Below, one piece after another: positions 31,891 to 45,095 of a stretch of DNA of 64,000 nucleotides. The stretch comes from Odobenus rosmarus divergens (lineage: Eukaryota > Chordata > Mammalia > Carnivora > Odobenidae), in the NCBI RefSeq assembly GCF_000321225.1, contig NW_004451515.1, positions 362,457 to 426,456 of the forward strand, given 5' to 3'. The position numbers were made by a program, and so were the translations under genes. Numbering within the stretch: position 1 is the first letter of the stretch; every line of letters starts with the position of its first letter. The notes beneath the pieces are model-generated. The model worked only from the letters and a program-made list of their open reading frames with translations, was not told where the DNA came from and ran no database searches.

Positions 31891-31943
31891 AACTAGTATG
31901 CTGCCATACTAGTTCCAAGTTAGTTTCTCAACTTGGAAACTAA
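31891..31943. repeat. Cluster of overlapping hairpins
   Basis: Hairpin 1 has arms 'aactagtatg' (31891-31900) and 'catactagtt' (31905-31914) with a 4-base loop and a perfect 10-bp stem. Immediately after, 'ccaagtt' (31915-31921) pairs with 'aacttgg' (31930-31936). An alternative pairing joins 'ttagtttc' (31920-31927) with 'gaaactaa' (31936-31943). The second and third stems are mutually exclusive. Confidence 0.8.
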
Positions 31944-32035
31944 GTGTTGTTTTCATTTCCTAGCGCTGTTCATGTCCAAATATTCTTCCTGTCTGTGATG
32001 TACAAATCCTGACCATCCCCAGAAAAGCATAATTA

Positions 32036-33617
32036 TTTTTTGTTTTGTTTTACTGAAGTATAATTTATATACGATAAAATTCACTCTTTTTAAGTGTGTA
32101 GTTTGATGTGTTTTGACAGGTATAAAGAGTCCTATAACCACCATTACAATTTAGATATAGAGCATTTCCATTACTGCAAAAAAAAAAAAAGTCTTCATGC
32201 CCCTTTATAGTTTTCTTCCCTCAGCTGCAGGCCTGTCAACCACTGATCTGTTTTCTGACCTCATAGTTTTTCCTTTAGAATATCATATAACTGGAATCAT
32301 ACACATGTACCGCTTAGAATCTGACTTCTTTCAGCATAATGCATTTGAAATTCATCTGTGTTGTTACATGTATCAATAGTTCATTCTCTAGCTATGTTAA
32401 TGGACATTTCGGGTTATTTCCAGTTTGGGGCAATTATGAATAAAGTTGAAGATATATAAACATTCACATATTAGTCTTTATGGGGCATGTCTTCATGAGT
32501 TTGTAACTTTGAAGAAGTCCAATTTGTCAGTTTTTTTCTTTGGGTATAAGTGTGTTAGCTCAGAATCTTTGCTTATCATGAGGTTGCAAAGATTTTCTCC
32601 TGTTTGTTCTTATAGAAGTTTTATAGTTTCTAATGTTTCAGTCTGTGATTCATTTCTGCATGTTTGTATAAGGTGTGAGGTAAGGATCAAGGGGTTTTCT
32701 TTTTGCATATGAATATTCAGTTGCTCCAGCTTCATCTCTTGAAAAGACTGTCTTTTCCTCCACTGAATTATCTTGGCACCTTTGCTGAAAATAAATGCAC
32801 CACATACATGTGACAGTCTCTTCTGGTGCTTTTGCATCTGTTCCATTGATCTCCATCTCTGTGTGTATGCTGTTACCACACTGACTTGATTACTTTAGCT
32901 TTATACTTAATTTTGAGGTCAGGTAGTATACGTCCTCCAACTTCATTCTTTTCCAAAAGTTTTTGGCTGTTCAAGCCCTTTCGTTTAGAATCTGCTTGTC
33001 TCTTTTCTATGGAAAAGCCTGGTGGGATTTAGAAAGGAATTGCAATGAATCTATAGATAAGTTTATGGAGAATATCTTAACAATATTTTCTTCTAATCCA
33101 TTAACACAATATACCTGCCTATTCATTTAGGTCTTTTTAAATTTTTCTCAACATTTGGTAATTTTCATTGTACAGGTCTTGCATATATTTTGTTAAAATT
33201 GTCCCTAAGTATACCATGTTTTTTCATGTTTTTATAGTTTCTTCATTTCAGTTGCTACTTACTCATTACTAGAATATATAAATAAAATTGATTTTTATGT
33301 TGTCCTCATATGCTGAAACCTTGATAAAGTCTTTAGTTCTAGTAACTATTTTTAGATTTTTTTGTTGTTTTCTAGGTAGACAATTGCGTTTTCTGAATCG
33401 AGGCAGCTTTATTTCAACATTTCTAATTTGTATGCCTTTTTTTTCTGTTTTCTTGACTGATTTCACTGGTATTAATGGTGAATAGAAATGGTGAGAGTGG
33501 ATATTTTCCTTTTTTTGTGATCGTATGGGGAAAGTGTTGAGCCTTTCACAATTAAGACTGATATTAGCTGTGGGTTTTTTATACATGTTCTTTATCAGAT
33601 TGAGGAACACCATTGTT
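32036..33617 (-). mobile_element. Old L1, 5'-truncated, antisense
   Basis: It starts with the antisense 3' UTR ('actgaagtataatttatata'), continues through 'tcatataactggaatcatac' and ORF2 tail sequence, and stops inside the reverse-transcriptase region near 33617. About 1.6 kb with many disabling mutations. Confidence 0.85.
33269..33613 (-). pseudogene. L1 ORF2 reverse-transcriptase fragment
   Basis: The minus-strand frame begins with a sequence like the L1 RT region: NLIKNMYKKPTANISLNCER followed by LNTFPIRS. The following residues then shift out of the normal L1 reading. The FADD catalytic box expected downstream is not intact here. Decayed; no function expected. Confidence 0.75.
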
Positions 33618-35070
33618 TTTAGCCTTTTTCTATGTATGTGTATGCCTCATTTTGGAATTTCTAATGCTTTCTCACATATACCACTAGGTATACTTATAAT
33701 AATTTCTGCCACCAAGAAGGTCTTTGGTTAGCACACCAAAGTATATCTGTCCTGAAACTAGACTTTTATTTCTTAATATTTCTAAAATTTCTAGCAATAT
33801 TGGAAACTTTCTTACCTAATCTACCTTGTCATCTAGGTGGCCACTGTGCCCAGTAAAAATTGCCTTCCACATAACAATACATTTCTTTTCAAATGTCAGT
33901 GGACTTGAGTCTTTTTCATCGAGCAATGTCTCTTAGTGCCCACCAAGAGCAAGTGACATCACTGAATGTTTGATATGATTCATTCTGATGTAAGTGTTTG
34001 TTGGTCACCTTGTGCTGCTGCTGTGTGGTAAAGTGATAAATGGCCCCTCCTGCCTTACAGGAGACTGGCTAAATGGCCTGGCTGTCACCACATGGCAGTC
34101 ATGCTCCCTTTTTGTTGAAGCGCAGACCATCAAACTGCCCTTATCCCTGGCATTTAAAAAACTAATTTTTCTTATCCTTATATATCATCTAAGTGTTTGT
34201 TGATATGTATTTAAGAGTTCCATGAAAGCATGAAAAGCATTTGAATGATTTATGGCTGGTAATGTCTCTCCCTCTCTTTCCATTCATTCTCTTATATTGA
34301 AATAATCCCAAAGCAAGTGGGCAGCACTGACCAGCCTCATGATCTCATGGTCTGATAAGGTTTGTTATTAAACTGATACTGCTTTTTAGAGAAAGCAGAA
34401 CTTTTACATTTATTTATTACTAAACCCAAGGGGCTTTAGATAGGACTTTATCCATGGCCTAGCATTCTCAGCAGCTACTAAAACCCCCAAGTGTCTCTTG
34501 AAAGCGTTGGTATTTGTGGCTGTCAATAAGTGAGCTCTCTGTAGGACCTCAGAACTAAAGAAGGGGCAAGTTATGTATAATGTGTGATGTACTTTGAGAT
34601 CCTCCTAAAAGTAGTGTTTGTATGCTGCAGTATTTAAGTTTGTATGCTGCTGTATTGCAAATACGTGCCCCAAATACACACCATCTCTTCCTCCCAGATG
34701 ACTTCACAGTAGGGAAGGCTCAGTGCACTTTCTCCCTTTCGGCACGCAGATGTTCACATGCTGTGGGGTACTGGTTGCTTTAAAGGAAACGCGTCACTAA
34801 GATCTAACCTCTGAGGAAAGATATTTAAACTGCTTGAATTGAATTTAGAGATGAAAAAAGAAAGACGAAAAATTGATTAGGAGATGATTTGTGGGTTTTT
34901 TGCAAATATTTTAGTAAAGAGCTCACACTCCGTGCTTGCCAATGAGTGGTAGAACAGACTTCTGAAAATCAGCTAATTTTCCTTTTTTGATTTGAAACTA
35001 TGGCTCTGTCACTCCCATAGGACTGAGCAGGGCTGTGACCCTCATTCTTGGAAAGGTTCTTTGATAGCTT
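33618..35070. other. Unique sequence, no gene
   Basis: No exon recognised. A 23-bp near-duplicate ('gtttgtatgctgc' twice at 34617-34651) is present. Confidence 0.4.
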
Positions 35071-35092
35071 TATGTGTGCGTGTGTGTATGTG

Positions 35093-35139
<47 letters not shown>
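35071..35139. repeat. Compound microsatellite (TG)n-(CT)n-(CA)n
   Basis: Imperfect TG repeats (35073-35092), then about 14 CT units (35093-35120), then about 9 CA units (35121-35138). The outer TG and CA runs are complementary and could pair as a stem around the CT loop; the CT run is also a homopurine-homopyrimidine tract. Confidence 0.9.
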
Positions 35140-35394
35140 GAATACACATATACACGCAAGTAACTTCCTCCCTCTCCCTACCCCCCTGACCATTATGTAA
35201 GATTCCTAGTAACAAGAACCACAACTGTTTCACTGACTCCTCAGAGCACGCTATGTGCCTTTCACACAGGATATACAGAAGAAAATGTTGGAAGGAAGAT
35301 AGGATGTTGTCAGTATTACGATGATCTTACCAGCGTTTTCCTTTAAGTGTGATTTCAGTTATGCCTCACACCCTGCTGTTAGGATTCATAGGCC

Positions 35395-35680
35395 GTCCAC
35401 ACTTAGGTGTCTGCATGGCTGTCTCCCTCACTTTATTCTGAATGTTACCTTGTCAAAGAGGCAGCACTCCCACCCCATCTCTCTTTGTCCCTTCACGCAG
35501 CCTTATTAGTTTTTATACCACTTATCACCACTGTCATACTGTAGATTGTGTGTTTATTTAGTGACTGTCTCACCCCACTAGAAAGTCAGATTCAGTGTAT
35601 CCATGATGCATCCCCAGCACTTAGAACAGTGCATGGCCCATAACAAGCATTCAATAAATACTTGTGAATGAATGAATACA
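35395..35680 (+). mobile_element. L2 3' region
   Basis: 'cttatcaccactgtcatact', 'gtgactgtctcaccccac', 'catccccagcacttagaaca' and 'gcattcaataaatacttgtg' with a GAAT tail show the L2 3' terminus. Confidence 0.8.
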
Positions 35681-36599
35681 CAAATGCAGGCCAGGGGGCC
35701 ATTTTCAGACCTGCAAACCTGCGTTCCCCAAGAGCCTTAGAGTTAAATGGGACATCCCCAGACCCAATAGCACATTAAGCATTGTGTGTAGAGAGGATAA
35801 CTGATACATCTTGGTATGTTTTCAACACTATGTAGATACTGTTATGATTAATAAAATTCGTTTAAACACATCACCGAAGGATTAGATCATTAACATTTTC
35901 TCAGTTGGCGGCTACCAGAAATACAACTCCCATGTGAGTGTTCTTAAATTTGTTTCATATTTCCCCATACACAAATTTTTTCACCCTACTATATTTTTAA
36001 TATTCCCTTATACATTATAAAGATGGGAATTACTGATCCTAAGGTTTGCTAGGCCAAAAATAAAGTAACTTGATCTTAGTTACTTAGGTTAACCTTAAAG
36101 CAAGGGACTGTGGTGTGATGGCCATTAGCAACAACTTGGCTTTTAAAATATCTCAGATTTCTTCCTTTAGAGGCCAATCCTTAATATTCTTTTTTTCTTC
36201 TACTTTACACAGTGCTTAAGAGGAAAATGCCAGTCTTGAGAATATTACCCTAAGTTTCCCACCTCCTAGATTTATCATTTAAGAAAAAGCTTTGCTTAAA
36301 AGTATACTTTGGGGCCAGTCTTTGTTTCAAGTGACTTTGGCTCCCCTGGACCTGCTGCTATAAAACCCAGAAAGAAAAAATTTCCTGGGCAGGTAGAAGC
36401 AGAACTGATCTCATTTGATCCTCTTGGCCCAGAAAATGAGTGATTACAGAAGTAGCTATTTCTACTTCCTAGACTGCTTTCGGTTTGTAAGGACGTCATC
36501 AGCGGCCTTAGTTTCCGGACTGTCTGGTTAGAGCCTGGCTTCTTCCACACCATACAGATCTAGAGGAGAAAATAATAAAAGGAGGTGGGTTGCCAACCT
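35681..36599. other. Unique sequence, no gene
   Basis: No repeat or exon recognised. The 85-codon minus frame at 36296-36553 lacks a domain. Confidence 0.4.
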
Positions 36600-37013
36600 T
36601 ACTAGTTTCCTAAGACTGCTATAACAAAGTCAAAACAAATTGGGTGACTTAAAACAACAGAAATGTATTATCTCACAGTACTAGAGGCTAGAAGTCCGAA
36701 ATTAAGGTGTCAGCAGGGCTGGGTCCCTCCGAGGGCTCTGAGCTTTGGTGATGACCAGTAATCCTTGATGTTCTCTGGTTTGTAGATGCGTCACTCCAGT
36801 CTCTTGCTTCTGTCTTCATGTGGTTTTCTCACTGTGCGTCTCTATCTCTTCTTCAAAGAACACCAGTCATACTGGATTAGGGCCCATCTTAATGACCTCA
36901 TCTTAACCTGATTATATCTGCAAAAGCCCTATTTTCAAGTAAGGTCACAGTCACAGATGCCAGGAGTTAGGACTTCAGCTTATCTTTTTGGAGGACACAA
37001 TTTAACCATTAAC
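36600..37013 (-). mobile_element. MLT1-type LTR, antisense
   Basis: 'ctataacaaagtcaaaacaa', 'ggtgacttaaaacaacagaa', 'actggattagggcccatctt', 'aatgacctcatcttaacctg' and 'gaggacacaatttaacc' follow an antisense MLT1 LTR from end to end. Solo LTR, no internal genes, more diverged than the copy at 9945. Confidence 0.8.
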
Positions 37014-38062
37014 ACTGTCTAGTTGCCATTATGTCAAGATAGTAATTGTAAATAAAATCACCTCCAGCATAAGACCCATAGAAATGGCCTTGCTAATTTT
37101 ATTGTGATGAAACAAATGATCAAAGAAAGAAAGAGAGGAACAAAAGAAATTCAACATGGTACTTTAAGGGGTAAAAAAAAAATTACCATCATTACCTTTC
37201 CATTATTAATAAATAAGGATTTTTAACATTTTTTAAAAATATAATTACAACCTAACTTTAGAACAACGAAGTGATAGAATACCTTCCCTCCACCTACTCA
37301 TTTATAGTAGAGGTTGCTCTTTGATACCCTCCCATCTTACCTTTCAGCACCCAGCACAGAGAGCTCTCAGGTAGCCTAGACTGAGACTCCAGACTGGAGA
37401 TTTTAGTAGCTTATCACTCAGACTACTCAGTGGACCAACCCTCCCAAGTTACTACCTCTGCCTTTAATGCCAAGACCCCGCCATACTCTACCTGGATAGA
37501 CCACCCATGCTCTGGAACAAGGCCAGTGATTCCCAGCTATTTTGAGGATGAGGACTCTATTTCATATAAATATATTTTATGGATACTCACCCCCTCCCCA
37601 TGATAGTACTTCTGTAATCCTTTAAGAAAAGGTACTCTGCATTTCGTTTCCTTAGTTATAAATATATTTGAAAATAATGTATGTTTGAGAAATAAAAATT
37701 CTCAATTTGTGAAATAAGTTATTTTGCAAACGTAAGTATTCATCTGTATTGGTTTTCTTCCATGAGGACTAGCCAAACTTGAATAACCTTTGCTCATTTA
37801 CCAAATATTTATTGAGCATATAATTGTAAGGCAAGGGAGCCCTAATAATGGCTGAAACAGAGTTTAAAAGGTAGAAGTTATTTATTAACTAATTAATATA
37901 ATGAATTATACCAACATTTATAAATAGAAATATGTGTTACTAGATAATTATAATCGAAGTGCTTCCAGAGTTGAGAATATGCATTTAAATGAACATACAT
38001 TTGTTAAAGTTAAAATTCTACAAGGATATGATTTGATTGTATATTGTTATAATTATAACTGA
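37014..38062. other. AT-rich unique sequence, no gene
   Basis: A possible antisense L2 end ('accaaatatttattgagcat') near 37800. No other feature. Confidence 0.4.
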
Positions 38063-38245
38063 AGGAAACAAACTGAGGGTTGCTGGAGGAGGGTAGGGGA
38101 TGGGGTAACTGGGTGACGACCATTAAGGAGGGCACGTGATGTGATGCGCACTAGGTGTTACATGCAACTGATGGATTACTGAACTCCACATCTGAAACTA
38201 ATGATGTACTGTATGTTGGCTAATTGAATTTAAATTTAAAAAAAT
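38063..38245 (+). mobile_element. Carnivore L1 3' UTR end
   Basis: 'ggaaacaaactgagggttgc', 'cattaaggagggcacgtgat', 'actaatgatgtactgtatg' and an A-rich tail match the carnivore L1 3' terminus. Heavily 5'-truncated, under 200 bp. TSD uncertain. Confidence 0.85.
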
Positions 38246-39469
38246 ACTGAATACAAATACAAACACCTTACCCTTATACATGGGTTTGCATTTTATTGAA
38301 TACTTCTGTGTACATTATCAGAGCCAAAACTCAAAAATCGCTCTTCTCCAAAGTTAGACTACAACATCGTGTTTTAAGGTATTACAACGTTACTTCACTT
38401 TCTGTCATTAATGGTTTGACTCTTTAATATCACCATATAATTATATTTACATGAAGCATTGGAAAGAAGGCAGAGTCTCCATATGTTCATTTCAGCCTGG
38501 GTGGCTACATGGCTTATAAGAGTCAGTGCATGAAAATGGCCTAGATTGAATAAATTAGCAAAATCACAAAAGGAAACCACTGTAGGAAATAGTTTTACAC
38601 ATGTAATTGCTGAAATCCTCTAGTGAATGTGTCAATCTGTGCTAACTAAATAAATTTGTTTATAGACATGTTCTGTATTAGCTCCTACTCTTTCACAGCC
38701 CTTTGCCAAACAAAATCCCACTAGAAGTAGGATGTTCACACCCGAGTAGGAGTTTCTTGGATAAATATTTTTACTATATGGAGACCAAAACCACTTCTAC
38801 AAATTTCAGACTTTGATTGAAATACTATATTTCTTTAGCTTTTTTTCCCCCTCCCATCTTTTCTCCTGGTAGCTACTCACGCATTACGTTACCTTCTCTC
38901 ACCTCCCTTGGCTGTGGGAAGCAAGAGGCTGGCTACATGCACAGGGGGGCCAGTGGCCCCTGTGACTGATGGGACCTGCCTGCTCAAATCACTACCACCA
39001 CCACATGGACTACACAGGCAGAGAGAGGTTCATTTGCAAAATGGCTTTCCTTTCTTTCTCCTAAAGCCTCGTTGAAATGATTCATTGAATTAATTTCAGT
39101 GCAGAAATTATACATCCTGAAGCTATACTTTATAGATTGCCTTGCTTGCCTTTCATTTGAGTGTAACATGAATAGCATACATAAAGGTAGAATTCATTCA
39201 GCCCTTCCTCAAGAAGTCCTGGTAGGAGTTACTGAAATATAACTGCCACATTTTTTCATAAGGATGACTCTGATCTCAACTTTGGCCAACCAGTTTGGCA
39301 CAATAATGTTACCTAACTTCTTAGTTCTGTAGTCCAGAATTGGTGCTGAATTTTTCACAGGCCTTCAAAAGATCTATTTTTTTTTTAATTTGGCTGGTGA
39401 CTAATAAAATATTTTTTCTAAATATTTTAATAGTAATGACTTCTGTTAAGCATGAAACTAAGAACTATT
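38246..39469. other. Unique sequence, no gene
   Basis: No repeat or exon recognised; short minus frames at 38395-38580 and 38984-39178 have no domain. Confidence 0.4.
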
Positions 39470-39655
39470 TTTTTTAATTTGAGTATAGTTGACACACAAT
39501 GTTACATTGGTTTGGGGTAATAACAGATTCAGCTACTCTATGTTACTCTATGTTACTATACTCGTGAGTGTAGCTCCCGTCTGTCACCATGCAACACTGT
39601 TACAATACCATTGACCATATTCCCCATGCTGTCCCTTTTATTCTTGTGAATTCTT
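39470..39655 (-). mobile_element. L1 3' UTR fragment, antisense
   Basis: 'ttgacacacaatgttacatt', 'gtagctcccgtctgtcacca' and 'ttgaccatattccccatgct' are the antisense 3' UTR of a mid-age carnivore L1. A 15-base block 'ctctatgttactcta' is locally duplicated. Confidence 0.8.
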
Positions 39656-40207
39656 TTTAATGTGCTAAATCTAAACCTTCTCACTGGTTTTGAGAGACAA
39701 TATAACCAGTGAACGGTAGATTTGAACAATAGTGTGTGATACGGATGATCTGGGCCAGTGCGGTATCCTAATTACCATGACCCAAATAGCCTGTCTTTTA
39801 AGCTTGATTAGAATAATATGCAATAAAACGAACACTGTCACTGCTGTATCAATAATATATCTGACTTGGGATAGTCCCATACCTTCGGGAGTTTAGTCAC
39901 TTAATACGATAGCTGTATTCAAATTAATCTTTCACATTGGAGAACACACTTCGGTTATTCAGGATATTTTGGAGGTAAATTTTTGAAATGGCTGAGGCAG
40001 ATTGCAAATGTCTGTGGCAAATTCCATTAATACAATACTGGTAGAGAGATAGAGGTGTATAATATGTACAAGGTAAAAGAATATGTCCATAGCGCCTCAA
40101 GAACACCTAATTAGGGAAAGGCGTGGAGGAGGCATGCCTGTCATTGTCAGTATACGGTAGTTCAGTTTTGAAATAAACATCAAGAGAAAGTATCCCAATT
40201 TTTAAAA
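39656..40207. other. Unique sequence, no gene
   Basis: Nothing recognised. Confidence 0.4.
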
Positions 40208-41809
40208 ATACATTCTTTTTTTAGAACAGGTTCAGTTTCACAGCAAAATTGAGCAGAAGGTACAGATATACCCCTGGCTCCACTCGTGCGTAAGCCTCCC
40301 CCTTGAACCACATCCCCCACTAGGATGGAGCATTAGTTACATTTCGTGAGCCTACAGTGATGCATCATTGTCACCCAAAGTCCACAGTTTGAGCTAGGGT
40401 TCACTCTAATGTTCTAGAGGGAAAGCTTCCGTTGAACATTCTAAGGGTTTGGACAAATGTATAATGACATATATCTATCACTGTACTGTCTCGTACAGAA
40501 CAGTTTCACTACCCTAAAAATCCTGTTTTTTGCTGGTTCACCCCTGTCACCTGGCAGCCACTGATCTTTTACTGTCCCCATAGTTTTGCCTTTTCCTAGA
40601 TGTCATATATTTGGAATCCTACAGCATGGAGCCTTTGCAGATTGTCTTATTTCACTCAGTAGTATGTATTTAAGCTTCCTCCATGTCTTTTTGTGGCTTA
40701 ATTTCTCATTTCTTTTTGTACTGATTAATAATCCATGGTCTGAAAGTACCACAGTTTATTTATCCATTCACCTACTGAAGGACATCTTAGTTGCTTCCAA
40801 GTTTGGGCAAGTATGAATAAAGCTGCTGTAAATATCCATGTGCAGGTTTTGTGTAGATCTAAGTTTTCAACTCCTGTAGGTAAATGCCAGGTAGTGCAAT
40901 TACTGGATCATATGGTAAGAGTACGTTTAGTTCTGTAAGAAACTGCCAAACTGCCTTCCAAAATGGTGGTACCATTTTGCATTCCCACCAGCAATGAATG
41001 AGAGTTCCTGTTGCTCCACATCTTCGCTAGCATGTATTGTTTTCAGGGTTTGGGATTATGGCCATTCTAATGGGTGTGTAGTGATATCTCATTGCTGTTT
41101 TAATTTACATTTCCCTGAGGACATATAATGTGGAGCATCTTTTCAGAATCTTATTTGCCATCCATAGACCTTCTTTGGTGATCTGCCTCTTAAGGTCATT
41201 GGCCCCTTTTTTAGTCAGATTGTTTTCTTACTGTTGAATTTTAAGAGTTCTTTGTATATTTTGGATAATAGTCTTAATATTTTACAAATATTTTCTCCCA
41301 GTCTGTGGCTTGTCTTCTCATTCTCTTGACAGTATCTCTTGCAGAGCAGACATTTTTAATTTCAATGAAATCCAGCTTCCTAATTTTTTCTTTCATGGTT
41401 CATGACTTTGGTGTATCTAAAGAGTCATCACCAAACCCAAAGTTGTCGAGATTTTCTCCTGCTATCTTATTGGAGTTTTCGAGTTTGGCATTCTACATTT
41501 AGGTCTATGATCCATTTTCAGTTAGTTTTTGTGAATGGTTAAAGATCTGTAACTAGATTCATTTTTTGCATGTGTATGCCTAGTTATTCCAGCACGAAGT
41601 GTTGAAATACTCTTTGTTCCATTTTATTGACTTTGCTCCTTTGTCTAGAATCAGTTGATGACTGTATTTATGTGGATCTATTTCTGGGCTCTCTATTCCA
41701 TTCCATTGATCTGTCTATTCTTTTGCCAGTACCACACTGTCTTGATTATTGTAACTTCGTAAGTCTTGGGGTTGGGTAGTGTCAGTGATCCAACTTTGTT
41801 TTTCTCCTT

Positions 41810-42028
41810 CTATATTATACTGGCTCTTCTGAGTCTCTTGCCTCTCCATATAAACTTTAGAATCAGTTTGTTGATATCCACAAAATAAGTTCCTGGGATT
41901 TTTATTGAAATTGCTTTGAAACTGTAGATCAGGTTAGAAAGAACTGACACCTTGACAATATTGATTCTTCCTATCCATGAATATGGATTATCTCTCCACT
42001 TATTTAGTTCTTGTTTGATTTCTTTCAT
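41810..42028 (-). pseudogene. L1 ORF2 post-RT fragment
   Basis: Minus-strand frame with KEIKQELNKWRDNPYSWIGR, INIVKVSVLSNLIYSF and KLILKFIWRGKR. This matches the conserved block of ORF2 downstream of the reverse-transcriptase catalytic site. Stops on both sides break it from the rest. Confidence 0.88.
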
Positions 42029-42995
42029 TAGAGGTTTGTAGTTTTCCTCACATAGATCTTGTATGTATTTTGTTAGCTTTATACCTAAGTGTTTTATTTT
42101 GGGGGGTGCTAATGTAAATGATAGTGTGTTTTTAATAGTGTGTTTTTTATTTCAAATTCCATTTGTTCATCGCTGGCATTAAGAAAATGGTTTATGTCTG
42201 TATATTAACTTTGCACCCTGCAACTCTGCTGTATTCACTGATAAGTTCCAGGAATATTTTTGTTGATTCTTTTCAAATTTTATTCATAGATGATCATGTC
42301 ATCTGCAAACAAAAACAGTTTGATTTCTTCCTTCCCAATTTGTGTCACTTTTATCTCCTTTTCTTGTCTTATTGAATTAGTTAGGACTACCAGTACAATG
42401 TTGAAAAGCAGTGGTGAGAGGGAACGTTCTTGCCATGTTCCTGATCATGAGGGAAAGCTTCTAGTTTGATACTAGCTTAGGACTTCTGTAGATATTCTTG
42501 GCCAAGTTGAGGAAATTCCCCTCTATTTCTAGTTTACTGAGAGTTTTTATTATGAATCTTTTTTGGGTTTTGTCAAATGCTTTTTCTGCACCCATTGATA
42601 TAATCATGTGACTTTTCTTCTTTAGCCTCTTGATGTGATAGATTACATTAATTGATTTCTAAATGTTGAACCAGCCTTGCATACCTGGTCTATATCCTAC
42701 TTGATCATGGCATATAATTTTTTCTGTACACTGCCAGATTCAACTTACTAATATTTTGTTGAGGATTTTTGCATCTGTGTTTATGAGAGATATTAGCCCA
42801 TAGTTTTCTTGTAATGTTTTTGTCTCTTTTTGGTATTAAGGTAATGCTGACCTTATAGAATAAGTTAAGACATCACTCCCTCTCCCTGTATCTTCTGAAA
42901 GAGATTGTAGAGAACTGGTATAATTTCTTCCATAAGTGTTTGGCAGAATTCACCAGTGAACCCACCTGGACCTGGTGCTGTCTTTAGGTTTAGGT

Positions 42996-43040
42996 TTTTA
43001 GGTTATTAACTATTTTAGGTTTTAGGTTATTAACTATTAG
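42996..43040. repeat. Tandem repeat, 24-bp unit, two copies
   Basis: 'ttttaggttattaactat' occurs twice with a 24-bp offset inside the antisense L1 ORF2, so it arose after insertion. Confidence 0.85.
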
Positions 43041-43675
43041 TTCAACTTCTTTAATAGATACAGGTTTATTCAGATTTTCTATTTCTTCTTGTGTGAGTTT
43101 TTAGCAGATTGTGTCTTTCAAGGAATTGGTCCATTTCACCTAGGTTATCAGATTTCTGAGCTTAAGTTTTTCATAATATTCCTTTTTTTTCCTTTTAATG
43201 TCCATAGGATAGTGACTTCTACTCTTTCATTTCTGATATTGGTAATTTGAGTCCTCTCTTTTTTTCTTAGCCAGGTTAGAGGCTTACCATCATACTGATC
43301 TTTTCAAAGAATTGGTTGTGGGTTTTTTTTTTTTTCTAATGATTTTTCTGTTTTTAATTTCATTGATTTCTGCTCTAATTTTTATTATTTCTATTCTTCT
43401 GATTACTTTCAACTTTAATTTGCTCTTATTTTCTAGTTTCCTCATGTGGAAGCTTAGATGAATGGTTTTGCATCTGTCTTATTTTCTAATATAGGCATTC
43501 ACTGCTATGTATTTCCTTATAAATTGCTTTTGCCACATCCCACAAATTTTAATAAGTTGTGTTTTCATTCCTATTTAGTTCAAAATATTTTTTAATTTCT
43601 TTGAGATCTCTTCTTTATCCCATGTATTATTTAGAAATAGGCTGTTTTATTTACAAGTATTTTAGAGTTTTCCAA

Positions 43676-43942
43676 CTATCTTTCCATTATCAATGTCAGT
43701 TTACCTTCCTTGCGGTCTGAGAGCAGACATTGTATAATTCCTATTCTTTCAAATTTGTTAGGATATGTTTTGTGGCCCCAAATGTGGTCTATTTTGGTGA
43801 ATGTTCCATGTGAGCATAAAAAGAATTTGTAATCTGTTGTTGGATGAAGTAATCTATAGATGCTCATTATGTCCAGTCGTTTGATGGTGTTATTGAGTTC
43901 CACCATGTGCTTACTGATTTTCTGAGTGCTGCATCTGTGCAT
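43676..43942 (-). pseudogene. L1 ORF2 endonuclease-domain fragment
   Basis: Minus-strand frame containing VELNNTIKRLDIMSIYRLLH, FFLCSHGTFTKIDHIWGH and KFERIGIIQCLLSDRK, the late part of the APE-type endonuclease. The catalytic SDH motif is represented by 'SDR', so the essential histidine is lost in this copy. Confidence 0.88.
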
Positions 43943-45095
43943 TTCTGATGGAGGGGTGTTGAAGTCTCCAACTGTAATAGTGGATTCATCTCTTTCTTCT
44001 TGCAGTTCTGTAAGTTTCTGCCTCCTGTATTTTGATGCTCTGTTAGGTGTATTCCTGTTAAGGATTATTATAACTTTCTTGCTCTAAAGTTTGCCATGTC
44101 TGAAACTGATACAGCTGCTCCTCTTTCTTTTGATTACTGTTAGCATGGTATATCTGTCTCCATCCAGTTACTTTTAATCTATCTGTGTCTTTATATTTAA
44201 AGTGGGTTTTTTAGAGACAATATATAGTTGGGTCTTGTTTTTTGATCCACCCTGATAATCTCTCACTTTTGATTGGTGCATTTAGACTATTGGCATTTAA
44301 AGTGACTATTGATATAGTTGGAGTAATATCTACTGTATTTGTTACTGTTTCTATTAGTTGCCCTCGTTCTTTGTTCCTATTTTTGTCTTCTAATCTTTTT
44401 CTGCCTTTTGCAGTATTAATTGAGCATTTTATATGATTCCACCTTCTCTCTTTTCTTAGCGTATCAATTATATTCCTTTTTTTAAACTTGTTTTAGTTGT
44501 TGACCTAGAATTCACAATATACATTTACAGCTAATCAAAATCCACTTTCCAATAACACTACCACCTGATGGATAGTGTGAGTACCTTATAAGAACAAAAT
44601 AACCTAAATTCCTCCCTCCTTTCATCATTGCTTCATTCGTTTCATTTATACATAAGTATACATAAGCATATGTATATATACAACATAATCAGTTATACTT
44701 TTGCTTTAATTTTGAACAAACTGTTAGCTGTTAGATCAATTAAGCATAAAAGTAAAAGTTTTTATTTTACCTTCAGTTATTCCTTCTCCATTGTTCTTCC
44801 TTTCTTTATGTAGATCCAAGCTTCTGACCTGTATCATTTTCCTTCTCGCTAAAGAATTTTTTTGTTTCCTGCAAGGCAGAGCTACTGACAAAAAAAAAAA
44901 AAAAAAAAAAACTCAATTTTTGTTATCTGAGAAAGTCTATATCTCCTTTACTTATAAGGGATTATATCTCACAGGGTATAGAATTCTAGCTTGGTGGTTT
45001 TATTCTCTCAACACTTTAAATATTTCTCTCCACTCTTTTCTTGATTGCATGGCTTTTGAAGAGAAGTCAAATGTAGCTCTTATCTTTGCCCCTCT

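Noticed and set aside
41810..43942. Active reverse transcriptase or endonuclease gene
   Set aside because: Only short L1 ORF2 pieces remain open, with stops and frameshifts between them and a changed catalytic motif.
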